Shown here one piece after another: positions 19,649 to 27,356 of a DNA stretch of 54,585 nucleotides. The position numbers were made by a program, and so were the translations under genes. The stretch is from Acidobacteriota bacterium. Its GTDB lineage: Bacteria > Acidobacteriota > Vicinamibacteria > Marinacidobacterales > Marinacidobacteraceae. Under the pieces are notes generated by a model, which worked only from the letters and a program-made list of their open reading frames with translations, had not been told where the DNA came from and did no database searches. The stretch's first letter is position 1; each line of letters starts with the position of its first letter. Location: assembly GCA_009835985.1 (NCBI GenBank), contig VXWI01000075.1:1-54585 (forward strand), in the 5' to 3' direction.

Positions 19649-19740
19649 CCCGGCTGACGAGGCGCGCGAGGGAGGAATACCGAGTGTATTCCGACCGAAG
19701 CGCAACGAAGAGCGACGCGGAGCGGCGCGGTTCAGCCGGG
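19649..19740 (-). promoter_or_regulatory. Structured element between purD and purE (possible purE leader)
   Basis: Outer arms CCCGGCTGA (19649-19657) and TCAGCCGGG (19732-19740) are perfectly complementary. They enclose a central hairpin GGAATAC-CGAGT-GTATTCC (19674-19692) and GC-rich flanks that could form side stems. It lies 58-149 nt upstream of the purE ATG on the same strand, so it would be transcribed as 5' leader or as the purD-purE spacer. No riboswitch class was recognised. Confidence 0.4.
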
Positions 19741-19784
19741 ATGGATCGCCGGTCGAACGCCGCGCCACTTTGTTCACAGGCCGT

Positions 19785-21053
19785 TTAAGTCGCGGTTGCG
19801 GCTATGTCGCGGCGGAATGCCTTTTTCTCCCAGGTAATCGAATCGGCGCAGCGGTAGGCCGCGCTCCGCGCGTCCGCCCAATCGGTACCCAGTCCGGTGA
19901 CGGCGATCACGCGGCCGCCGGCGGTCTCGATCCCGTTAGCGGCCGCACGGGTGCCGGCGTGGAACACGAAGGCTTCGCCGGTTTCGACCGTGTCGGGCAA
20001 CCCCTGGATCGGGACGCCCTTCTGGTACGCCCCCGGATACCCGTCCGAGGCGAGAATCACGGTGACGGCCCGCTCGGGCCGGAATCGGACCTCTCCGTCG
20101 GGAAGCCGGCCCGTGGCGGCGCCGAAGAACAGTGGCAGCAGGTCGCAGTCCAGCCGCGGCATGAGCGTCTGCGCTTCCGGATCACCGAACCGCACGTTGA
20201 ACTCGAGCACCCTGGGCCCGTCTGCGGTCAGCATCAGGCCCGCGTAGAGGACCCCGCGGTACTCGCGCCCCTCGGCGCGGAGTCCGGCGATCGTGGGCTC
20301 CACGATCTCGCGGCGCACGCGCGCCATGGTCGCTGCGTTGTCCCCAAGCCCCGGGCTCAGGCTCCCCATGCCTCCCGTGTTCGGCCCCTCGTCGCCGTCG
20401 AAGCGTCGCTTGTAGTCCTGGGCGGTCCCGCAGGCGACGACCCGGGTCCCGTCGCTGATCGCGAAGACGCTCAGTTCGGGGCCCGCCAACCGCTCCTCGA
20501 TGACCACCGCCTTGCCGGCGTCGCCGAGGCCGCCTTCGAGCAACCGCGTCGCGTCCCGCTCGGCGGCGTCGAGATCCTCGGGCAGGAACACACCCTTGCC
20601 GGCGGCGAGACCGCTCGCCTTGATGACCGGCTGCTCACCGTAGTCCCCGGACCGAAGGGCCTCGCGCGCCGCCGCCACGTCCCGGACCACGGCGTGCCGG
20701 GCCGTGGGGATCCCGTGCCGGCCCATGAAGTCCTTGGCGAACTCCTTCGAGGCCTCGAGGAGGGCAGCGTCCGCGCGCGGCCCGAAACACGGGATGTTCC
20801 GCTCGGCCAGCCGATCGGCCAGCCCCGCGGCGAGCGCCGCCTCCGGCCCGGCGACTACGAGGTCCACACCTTCGCTGGCCGCGAGGTCGGTCAACCCGTC
20901 CACGTCCTCCGCGCCCACCGGGGCAGGGCGGGCCAGCCGGCCCATCCCGGGATTCCCGGGCGCCGCGATCAGTTCCGTGAGTTCAGGACTCCGCGAGATG
21001 GTCCAGGCGAGTGCGTGTTCGCGACCGCCGCCACCGACCAACAGGACCCGCAT
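19785..21053 (-). CDS. purD: Phosphoribosylamine-glycine ligase (GAR synthetase)
   Basis: ATP-grasp ligase for the second step of purine synthesis. 422 residues. N-terminal MRVLLVGGGGREHALAW and the ATP-grasp blocks KASGLAAGKGV, PNTGGMGSLSP and FNVRFGDPEAQ are all present. ATG start at 21053, 22 nt after rpsU on the same strand, so it may be read from the rpsU promoter. The C-terminal domain (from about 330) ends YRCADSITWEKKAFRRDI, typical of PurD. Confidence 0.97.
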   Translation of the reverse strand: MRVLLVGGGGREHALAWTISRSPELTELIAAPGNPGMGRLARPAPVGAEDVDGLTDLAASEGVDLVVAGPEAALAAGLADRLAERNIPCFGPRADAALLEASKEFAKDFMGRHGIPTARHAVVRDVAAAREALRSGDYGEQPVIKASGLAAGKGVFLPEDLDAAERDATRLLEGGLGDAGKAVVIEERLAGPELSVFAISDGTRVVACGTAQDYKRRFDGDEGPNTGGMGSLSPGLGDNAATMARVRREIVEPTIAGLRAEGREYRGVLYAGLMLTADGPRVLEFNVRFGDPEAQTLMPRLDCDLLPLFFGAATGRLPDGEVRFRPERAVTVILASDGYPGAYQKGVPIQGLPDTVETGEAFVFHAGTRAAANGIETAGGRVIAVTGLGTDWADARSAAYRCADSITWEKKAFRRDIAATAT

Positions 21054-21075
21054 GGCGTGGCGGTGTCCCCGCGGC

Positions 21076-21270
21076 TTAGCGGGTGCGACGCCGGCGCTTA
21101 CGGGCCCGCTTGCGCGCGGCGGCCCGCTTGGCGCGCAGCTTGTCGCCGGGCTTCACATAGAAGGAGTGACGCTTGATTTCCTTGATGATGTCCTCGGCCT
21201 GGACCCGCCGCTTGAAGCGGCGGAGGGCCACATCGATCGTTTCGCCTTCCTGGACGACGATTTCCGCCAA
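21076..21270 (-). CDS. rpsU: 30S ribosomal protein S21
   Basis: 64 residues with a strongly basic C-terminus (KRAAARKRARKRRRRTR), matching bS21, which helps mRNA docking on the 30S subunit. The start is a TTG at 21270 with GAGG 6 nt upstream; no ATG is near and the N-terminus aligns well from here. It has its own promoter and a leader hairpin (21321-21341). purD follows 22 nt downstream. Confidence 0.93.
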   Translation of the reverse strand: MAEIVVQEGETIDVALRRFKRRVQAEDIIKEIKRHSFYVKPGDKLRAKRAAARKRARKRRRRTR

Positions 21271-21320
21271 CTGATCCTCGATTGTGACTGTCGGTGTGTC
21301 TGCTTATCGAATTGGGAAAA

Positions 21321-21341
21321 CCCGGGCGCTTCCGGCCCGGG
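21321..21341 (-). promoter_or_regulatory. Leader hairpin with T run ahead of rpsU (attenuator or terminator)
   Basis: On the minus strand CCCGGGC and GCCCGGG form a 7-bp stem with a 7-nt loop, followed directly by TTTT. It begins only a few nt after the predicted rpsU start site, so it either ends M20 gene transcripts or lies in the rpsU leader, where it could attenuate. Confidence 0.5.
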
Positions 21342-21352
21342 GAGAAGCGGGA

Positions 21353-21381
21353 ACGCTAGTCCCCGCGGCCCCCCAAGTCAA
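21353..21381 (-). promoter_or_regulatory. Sigma-70-type promoter of rpsU
   Basis: Minus-strand TTGACT (21381-21376), 17-bp spacer, TAGCGT (21358-21353). Good -35, moderate -10 with the key T, A and T. Initiation near 21346. Confidence 0.55.
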
Positions 21382-21396
21382 GACGGCGGGTCAGGG

Positions 21397-23052
21397 TTAC
21401 TCGTCCATCAGTCCCGCGTAGGAGTAGAGCACGGTCGCGACCGACTTCGCGCCGCCGATCATGCCGTAGACCTCGCCCGCTCCCTCGATCACCCAGAACT
21501 CGTTCGCGGCATGGGCGCCGCCGCCGTGTCCGACCGCTCCGCCCACGATGGGCATCGCGAGATCGGTCCCACCCGGCAGCGTGCCGTCCCGGCCGCTGAA
21601 CAGGTACGCCGGCCAGTAGCCGCCGCCCAGGATGGAATCCTCCGCCACCGGATCCCGGTAGCGGACACCGAAGATGGAGAACATCTCCCGGACCGAGTCC
21701 GCGAGCGCGTTGTTGTAGTTGCTCTTCGACCAGGGCACGTCGCCGATGATCGTCATCTCGACGTCCTCGTAGCCCTGCTCGTCGAGGTAGTCGCGGATCT
21801 TCTGGACCATCTCGAGCCCGTCCATGTTCGGGACGTAGCGCATGTTGTGCTTCGAGGTGACCCGGTTCGGCAGGATGGCTCCCGCGCCGCCCGGATACAT
21901 GTTGCCGGACCAGATGCCGTCCATGTTGAAGGAGATCCCGTAGCGGGCGTTCATCAGGTGCTCGAGCGGATCGTCGGTCATGAAGCGGGCCACCCCGATG
22001 TTCTCCGCAGCGATCGCGAGGTCGATGTTCTCCGCCGAGGAGCGGAACATCTCCTCTTCCGCGGGGGACAGCGGCGCGGCGCCGTCGTAGAAGCCGGGCA
22101 CCAGGACCCGGTTCCCGTCGTCGGTGATCAGCGAGTCGATCATCTTCATGTGCCGCAGCACGGGGGAATCGGTCGATCGCTTGTGGATGCCGTGGATGTT
22201 CGACGGGACGGGTCCGCGCCCCCAACTCTCACCGCTGGTGGTCAGCTCGATGTAGACGCAGCCCTCGGAGCCTCCGGAGAAACCCGCCGCCCCGCTCCGC
22301 GCCTGCCGGCCGGTGCGGTACATCGCATCGGCGTGCCGGAAGAGTTCCGGGTTCTCGCGGACGAACTGCCGCAGGCCGATGGACATCCGTTCCTCGTCCC
22401 CTTCGGCGATGAAGATCAGGTTCACCGGCATGGACCCCGTCACCTCGTAGATCGCGTGCATCCCGTTCCACATGGTCATCTGGGGGCCCTTGGAGTTCGT
22501 GGTGCCGCGCCCGATCATCACCTTCTTGAACGGGCCGAACTCGGTGAACTCCCCGTCGAACGGCGGGAAGACCCAGGCCTCCGGCTGGGTGATCGGCATC
22601 GTGTCGTACATCCAGTAGATGAGGAGCGTCTGTTCCTTGCCGTAGTCGCAGTCGGCGTACACCACGGGGTTGCCGGGCTGTCCCCACTCGGTCATCGGGA
22701 CCTCGTACACCTGCGAGTGCTGGCAGCCGAGCTGGTCGAAGAAACCTTTCACCATCTGGGCGGATTCGGGGATGCCCTCGCCCGAGTTGGAGATGCTCGG
22801 CTGCTGGATCCAGCGGCGCAGGTTCATCACGTGCTCGTCGGCGTTGTCGTCGATGTGCTGGAACACCCGCTGGAGTTCCTCGGGGACCCGGGACATGTCC
22901 GGACTCAGCGTCGTGTCTCCCTGCGGGCGGACGCCGAGATCCGCGGTGGTCGGGACCGGGTCCGCTCCCATGTCCGATCCGCCGCCGCAGGCGGTCAGCA
23001 GGAGCCCCGCGAGAAGCAGCGGGAAAAGGGTCAAGACTCTCCGGTTGCGCAT
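21397..23052 (-). CDS. M20-fold lipoprotein with altered metal ligands
   Basis: 551 residues, lipobox LLTAC with Cys22, so an envelope lipoprotein. The body matches M20 peptidases: EGDEE (217-221), GGAHAANEF near the C-terminus and an internal dimerisation domain. Two canonical metal sites are changed: the H-x-D motif reads M148-Y-D150, and the bridging Asp loop GxGxxDDKG reads GRGTTNSKG, with N186-S187 replacing D-D. It may bind metal differently, hydrolyse an unusual substrate, or be a non-catalytic binder. ATG start has GGAGACGAAGG upstream. Monocistronic between pta and rpsU. Confidence 0.8.
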   Translation of the reverse strand: MRNRRVLTLFPLLLAGLLLTACGGGSDMGADPVPTTADLGVRPQGDTTLSPDMSRVPEELQRVFQHIDDNADEHVMNLRRWIQQPSISNSGEGIPESAQMVKGFFDQLGCQHSQVYEVPMTEWGQPGNPVVYADCDYGKEQTLLIYWMYDTMPITQPEAWVFPPFDGEFTEFGPFKKVMIGRGTTNSKGPQMTMWNGMHAIYEVTGSMPVNLIFIAEGDEERMSIGLRQFVRENPELFRHADAMYRTGRQARSGAAGFSGGSEGCVYIELTTSGESWGRGPVPSNIHGIHKRSTDSPVLRHMKMIDSLITDDGNRVLVPGFYDGAAPLSPAEEEMFRSSAENIDLAIAAENIGVARFMTDDPLEHLMNARYGISFNMDGIWSGNMYPGGAGAILPNRVTSKHNMRYVPNMDGLEMVQKIRDYLDEQGYEDVEMTIIGDVPWSKSNYNNALADSVREMFSIFGVRYRDPVAEDSILGGGYWPAYLFSGRDGTLPGGTDLAMPIVGGAVGHGGGAHAANEFWVIEGAGEVYGMIGGAKSVATVLYSYAGLMDE

Positions 23053-23146
23053 TACCTTCGTCTCCTTCGCCGTCGCTCGGCGGCTAGCCGTGGAGGGCTC
23101 CTCCGGGACAGCAACATTGGAACATACGCGCCCGGCTCGGGCACTG

Positions 23147-24121
23147 TCAAAGGGGCGGCTTCCGTGATGCCTGCTTCCGCGCGGCCCGGGCGGTCAGCCG
23201 CGCCAGCCGGATGATGTCCGGAACGCTCGCTCCCCGCGAGAGATCGTTCACCGGGGCCGCGAGCCCCTGCAGGATCGGCCCGGTCGCGGAGGCTCCGGCG
23301 AGGCGCTCGACCAGCTTGTAGGCGATGTTCCCGGACGCCAGGTCGGGGAAGATGAGCACGTTTGCCCTGCCCGCGACCGGACTGTCCGGCGCTTTGGCCT
23401 TCGCGACGGAAGGGACGAGCGCCGCATCCGCCTGGACCTCCCCGTCCACGGCCAGCTCAGGCCGGAGTGCCCGCACCCGCCGCGCCGCGTCCGCCATGCG
23501 CCGCGCGTCGGGGTGCTCGGCACTGCCCCTGGTGGAAAACGACAGGAACGCCAGCCGGGGCTCCATGTCGAGCAGATCCCGCGCCGTCTCCGCGGAGAGG
23601 AGCGCGATCTCGACCAGCTCCCCGGGACTGGGCCGGGGAATCACGGCCCCGTCCGCGAACAGGAGCGGGGCCCGGCCGTCCGGAAACTCCATCACGAAGG
23701 CGCCCGAGACCCTTGAGATGCCGGGCCGGATGCCGACCCCCAGCAGGCCGGCGCGAATCACGTCCGCCGTGGTGGTGGCGGCCCCCGCCACCGAACCTTC
23801 GGCCTTTCCGGCCGCGACGAGCAGATTGGCGAACACGAGCGGGTCGCGGGCGGTTTCGAACGCTTCGGTCCGCGTCATCCCGCGGTCCCGCCGCTTCGTC
23901 CACAGAAGCTCGGCGGTCTCCTCCAGCAGCGCCCCGCGTGGCTCCACGGTCCGGGCGGCTCCCGCGGATCGGGACCTCGGAGGTTCCTTCTGCGCGGCCG
24001 GATGCGCGACCAGCATCGGCTCCAGTGCCGGGTCGTCCCGAACCGCTGCGACCGCCTCCAGGACACGCCGATCTCCCGATTCGGGGAATGCGATCCGCGG
24101 CCGCCGGAGTACCTCGTGCAC
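23147..24121 (-). CDS. pta: Phosphate acetyl/butyryltransferase family enzyme
   Basis: 324 residues, the length of stand-alone bacterial Pta domains, which exchange acetyl-CoA and acetyl phosphate. Conserved blocks: [20 protein letters not shown] (middle), [20 protein letters not shown], and the C-terminal [19 protein letters not shown]. The N-terminal domain is shorter and has a low-complexity stretch (about 46-60) not typical of the family. GTG start at 24121. No ackA is adjacent. A phosphate butyryltransferase is the main alternative. Confidence 0.85.
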   Translation of the reverse strand: MHEVLRRPRIAFPESGDRRVLEAVAAVRDDPALEPMLVAHPAAQKEPPRSRSAGAARTVEPRGALLEETAELLWTKRRDRGMTRTEAFETARDPLVFANLLVAAGKAEGSVAGAATTTADVIRAGLLGVGIRPGISRVSGAFVMEFPDGRAPLLFADGAVIPRPSPGELVEIALLSAETARDLLDMEPRLAFLSFSTRGSAEHPDARRMADAARRVRALRPELAVDGEVQADAALVPSVAKAKAPDSPVAGRANVLIFPDLASGNIAYKLVERLAGASATGPILQGLAAPVNDLSRGASVPDIIRLARLTARAARKQASRKPPL

Positions 24122-24346
24122 GGACTGGCTTGCGTACGGGATAGGATACCGGGCCTAAGCGTCCGGATTCTTGAGACCCGAAGCCCCGGAAGCGGGGATT
24201 GACCTGGGCTTGAAGGCGGGCGTCATTACGGTTTCCGCGGCCAACGCAGACTTCAGCCCGACAGCGGCGCCTGCCCGCCCGCGTGGCGGCATCCCCAACT
24301 CCGGGGATCGCGGAAGCCCCGACATCCCGGGAGAGGGAGGAAGCAA

Positions 24347-24682
24347 ATGGAGATAACGGAACGAAGCGTAGGTGATGTCACCGTATTGGATCTCGACGGA
24401 AAGATCCTGCTCGGTGAAGGCGATGAGGTCCTCAGGCACACGGTGCGCAGTTTGATCGCGGGCGGAACCCGCAAGCTCTTGCTGAATCTGGCGGCCGTCC
24501 CCCATGTGGACAGCGCCGGGCTCGGCGAGCTGGTCCGCTGCCATACGCGCATGGTGCAGGCCGGAGGGAGCGTCAAGCTGCTCAACCTGACCGCTCGGAT
24601 GCAGGACCTGCTCTCGATCACGAAGCTGGCCACCGTATTCGAGTCCTTCGAGTCGGAAGACTCCGCAGTCGCGAGCTTCTGA
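24347..24682 (+). CDS. STAS-domain anti-sigma factor antagonist
   Basis: 111 residues, a single STAS domain. The phospho-acceptor loop is DSAG with Ser56, as in SpoIIAA/RsbV proteins that bind and release serine-kinase anti-sigma factors. ATG start with GGGAGGAAG 6 nt upstream, a strong ribosome binding site. No anti-sigma kinase or SpoIIE phosphatase is adjacent, so its partner must be elsewhere. Whether it regulates the sigma factors farther right in the window cannot be told. Confidence 0.9.
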   Translation: MEITERSVGDVTVLDLDGKILLGEGDEVLRHTVRSLIAGGTRKLLLNLAAVPHVDSAGLGELVRCHTRMVQAGGSVKLLNLTARMQDLLSITKLATVFESFESEDSAVASF

Positions 24683-24991
24683 GCGAGGCGCGGAAGGCCC
24701 CGGCGCACGTGGAGCGACGGTCGATTCCTATCGCCCCTTGTCTCTGAACGGCGCCTGACGGGGCCTGTCCCAGCGCTCCGACGCTCGCTGCGCGTTGCCT
24801 CTCGGGGCGGCGCGCTCGCGGAAGAGATCGGATTCGGATGACGGCACGCCTGCGACGCCAGACCGCACTCGGGCGGGTTGCGCCTGAGACTCGTCCCACC
24901 GGCTCCCGCCGGGGGACCCCCGCTGCCGCATCCGCTGATCGCTTCCGCGCCCAACCAAGTCCCGCCCCGCGGGCGGGCGCGAAGGAGAACC
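24683..24991. other. Non-coding stretch between STAS gene and basic-tailed gene
   Basis: About 310 nt with no supported gene in any frame, no repeat copy and no clear hairpin with a T run. It presumably carries the promoter for the following two-gene unit; I could not place it. Confidence 0.4.
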
Positions 24992-25792
24992 ATGGCGATT
25001 TCCATAGCCAATGAAAAGGCCGGAAAGGGGCCCTCGCAGAAGGCCCCGTCGGTCCCCAAACCGGATGTCGAAAAGATCATGTCCGACATCCGTCGCGTTG
25101 CCCGTGAGCGGGCGGAAGAAGGAAAGAAGAGCGAGCGCGAGTTCAAGGCGGACGTGAAGAAGCGGATGCTGTCGCCGCTGGGTTCGCGCGGCTTCAGCGA
25201 GGAGTTCGCGGAACGGATCCGTTCCCGCGACACCTCCCGCTGGAACATCCAGCTCTCGAAGAAGGCGTTTCGCGGTTCCTCGTTCGGCCTCGTCCGGATG
25301 GCGCGCTGGTTCCTGACACCGCTCACCCGCCTGCTGGTCAACGTCGACCCCGCGGTGGAACAGGCCGCCCGCCAGGCCGAGATCAACGAATACCACCGCC
25401 GGCTCCTGTGGGCCACGAACCGGGACCTCGAACTGACGCGTCTTGAGGTCAACCTGATCAAGTCGGAGCTCCGCCGGCTCGGCGTCCATGCCGATTTCTC
25501 GTTCAGTTCCGGAGCCGGGAGTTCCGAAACGGCTCAGCGGAGCGGCGGGTCCGGACGGGGGCGGTCCGACAACCGCGGCGGCCGTTCGGACCGGGGCCGC
25601 GGCGACCGGCGGCGAAGTGACAGCGGCCGTTCGGACCGGGAGGGTGGCGGCCGCCGGGAACGGCAGGGGTCCGGTCAGGGATCCCGCCAGACGGGAGGAG
25701 CACCGGCGCGTCAGAACTCGCGGCAGGGATCACGCCCGAGCCGCGGCGGAGGACGCCGGAGCGGGAACGGCGCCGCCTCCGGAGAGAAGTGA
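24992..25792 (+). CDS. Unknown protein: helical core with Arg/Gly/Ser-rich disordered tail
   Basis: 266 residues; not recognised as a named family. Residues 1-165 are predicted largely helical and charged (DVEKIMSDIRRVARERAEEG and a second block around WNIQLSKKAFRG), with a short hydrophobic stretch LVRMARWFLTPLTRLLV that could touch a membrane. Residues 168-266 are low complexity, full of RG, RS and SDR repeats, like RNA-binding or phase-separating RGG tails. ATG 24992 has GAAGGAG 5 nt upstream. The stop overlaps the spacing of the following glycosyltransferase (GTG 2 nt later), so the two are coupled; a scaffold role in a polysaccharide pathway is an inference. Confidence 0.7.
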   Translation: MAISIANEKAGKGPSQKAPSVPKPDVEKIMSDIRRVARERAEEGKKSEREFKADVKKRMLSPLGSRGFSEEFAERIRSRDTSRWNIQLSKKAFRGSSFGLVRMARWFLTPLTRLLVNVDPAVEQAARQAEINEYHRRLLWATNRDLELTRLEVNLIKSELRRLGVHADFSFSSGAGSSETAQRSGGSGRGRSDNRGGRSDRGRGDRRRSDSGRSDREGGGRRERQGSGQGSRQTGGAPARQNSRQGSRPSRGGGRRSGNGAASGEK

Positions 25793-25793
25793 G

Positions 25794-27356
25794 GTGCGGC
25801 TCGTTTTCGTAACTCCGCGGTTCGGGGCGGGAGACGCCACCCGGCCGGAGTTGCTCGCCGCGGAACTGGCCGGCCGGTCGCCCGGCGGCTGGCGCACCAC
25901 GGTGGTCACGACGACCGCGGCGGGAGCATCGGAAGAGGCGTTTCGCGAAGGCGAGTTCCAGGATCAGGGAGTCCGGGTCGTCCGGTTTCCGGCCGGGGAC
26001 TCATCCGGAGCGGAAACCCGGGGCGCAGCCGGCGCCGGCCAACTGACGTCTCCCGACCTGCTCCGGCACCTTCGGGATCGGCCGGGTGACTACGACCTGG
26101 TCGTGCTGTTCGGCTCGTCGTCCGTCTGTGCGGAGGCCGCCAGGCTGGACCCGGGACGAACGGTCCTGCTCCCCTTCACCGACGAGGAGTCGGAATCCCC
26201 CCGAGGGTCGGACATCTTCGAGCACCCCGCCGCCTTCGTCTTCGGCAGCGAAGCCGAGGAGATCCTCGTCCTGAAGCGCTACCAGGTGCACCGGCGCATG
26301 CGGGAGACCGTCGCGGGGACGCTGCTGCTGCCGCGTGCCGCGGATGCGGCGGCCTTCCGGCAGCGCACGGGACTGACCGGGCCGTATCTGCTGGCAGCCG
26401 GACCACTGGAGCCCGGCCGCGGCATCGAGGAGCTGCTGCGGTTCTTCTCGACGTTCAAGGATCGCCATCCGGATGCAGCGCTCGAACTGGTCCTGATCGG
26501 GCCGGCGGCGCTCCAGATCCCGAAACGCCCGGATATCCGGGTCGTCGATCCAGCCACCCCGCGTGGGCGTCTCGACGCGGTGGGCGGCGCTGTCGTGGCG
26601 GTGATCCCGGAGCGCCTCGCCGCCTTCGCGACAACGGCGGCGGAGCCTTTCTCCCTGGGAGTCCCGATTCTCGTCAACGCTTCGGCGACGGAACTCGCGG
26701 AGGAGTGCCGCGCTTCGGGCGGTGGTCTCTACTACCAGAACTACGACGAGTTCGAACTCATTCTCGAACTCGGCCTGCGGGACCCGTCCCTGTTCCCCCG
26801 ACTGGGTGCGGCCGGCCGCGAGTTCCTCGAGTCCCGCCACGATTGGGATTCGGTGCTGGCTCGCTACGACCGGGCGTTCCGCAGCTTCGCCCGTCCCTCG
26901 CGCGGCGCCGCCGGCCCGCAGCCCGCCGTCGAGGCGGCTCCCCCTCCCGAGCCATCAGCCGTCCCGAGCCCCGCGGATGCCGTCGAAACGGCGGATCCCG
27001 AGGCTGCGGGAGCGGGTTCGACGGAGGCCGACCCGGAGGCGGGTGCGGAAGGCGTGGCAGAGCCGGGCGAACCGGAGCCGGCCGTCCTCGAGCCGGAGGC
27101 TGCTGCCGAGTCTCCCGAGGAGACAACCGGGGAAGCCGCTGCGGAACCTCCTCCAGACGAGGCGTCCGACGACGTCCCCGAGGCGGAAGCGGCGCCGGAA
27201 ACCGAGCCGGAGCCCGAAGCCGTGGAGGAAGCGCCGGCCACGTCCGCCGAAGCGCCGGAGCCTGCCGATCCCGACGGCGCCGGCGAAGCGGAGGAGACCG
27301 ATTCCGGCGAGGATTCGGACCTCCCCAGCTTCTTCCGCGGCTCGATCAGGAACTAG
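25794..27356 (+). CDS. GT4-like glycosyltransferase with long acidic C-terminal tail
   Basis: 520 residues. Residues 1-367 have a GT-B layout: RLVFVTPRFGAGD at the N-terminus, a hinge near PYLLAAGPLEPGRGIEELLRFF and the C-terminal donor domain with PFSLGVPILVNAS. The classical E-x7-E motif is weak. From residue 368 to about 505 the protein is Ala/Pro/Glu/Asp-rich and disordered, ending in a short non-acidic peptide LPSFFRGSIRN. GTG start one base after the upstream stop, with GGAGAGAAG upstream. The acidic tail contrasts with the basic tail of its partner. It ends tail-to-tail with the GH20 gene, sharing CTAG. Confidence 0.8.
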   Translation: MRLVFVTPRFGAGDATRPELLAAELAGRSPGGWRTTVVTTTAAGASEEAFREGEFQDQGVRVVRFPAGDSSGAETRGAAGAGQLTSPDLLRHLRDRPGDYDLVVLFGSSSVCAEAARLDPGRTVLLPFTDEESESPRGSDIFEHPAAFVFGSEAEEILVLKRYQVHRRMRETVAGTLLLPRAADAAAFRQRTGLTGPYLLAAGPLEPGRGIEELLRFFSTFKDRHPDAALELVLIGPAALQIPKRPDIRVVDPATPRGRLDAVGGAVVAVIPERLAAFATTAAEPFSLGVPILVNASATELAEECRASGGGLYYQNYDEFELILELGLRDPSLFPRLGAAGREFLESRHDWDSVLARYDRAFRSFARPSRGAAGPQPAVEAAPPPEPSAVPSPADAVETADPEAAGAGSTEADPEAGAEGVAEPGEPEPAVLEPEAAAESPEETTGEAAAEPPPDEASDDVPEAEAAPETEPEPEAVEEAPATSAEAPEPADPDGAGEAEETDSGEDSDLPSFFRGSIRN

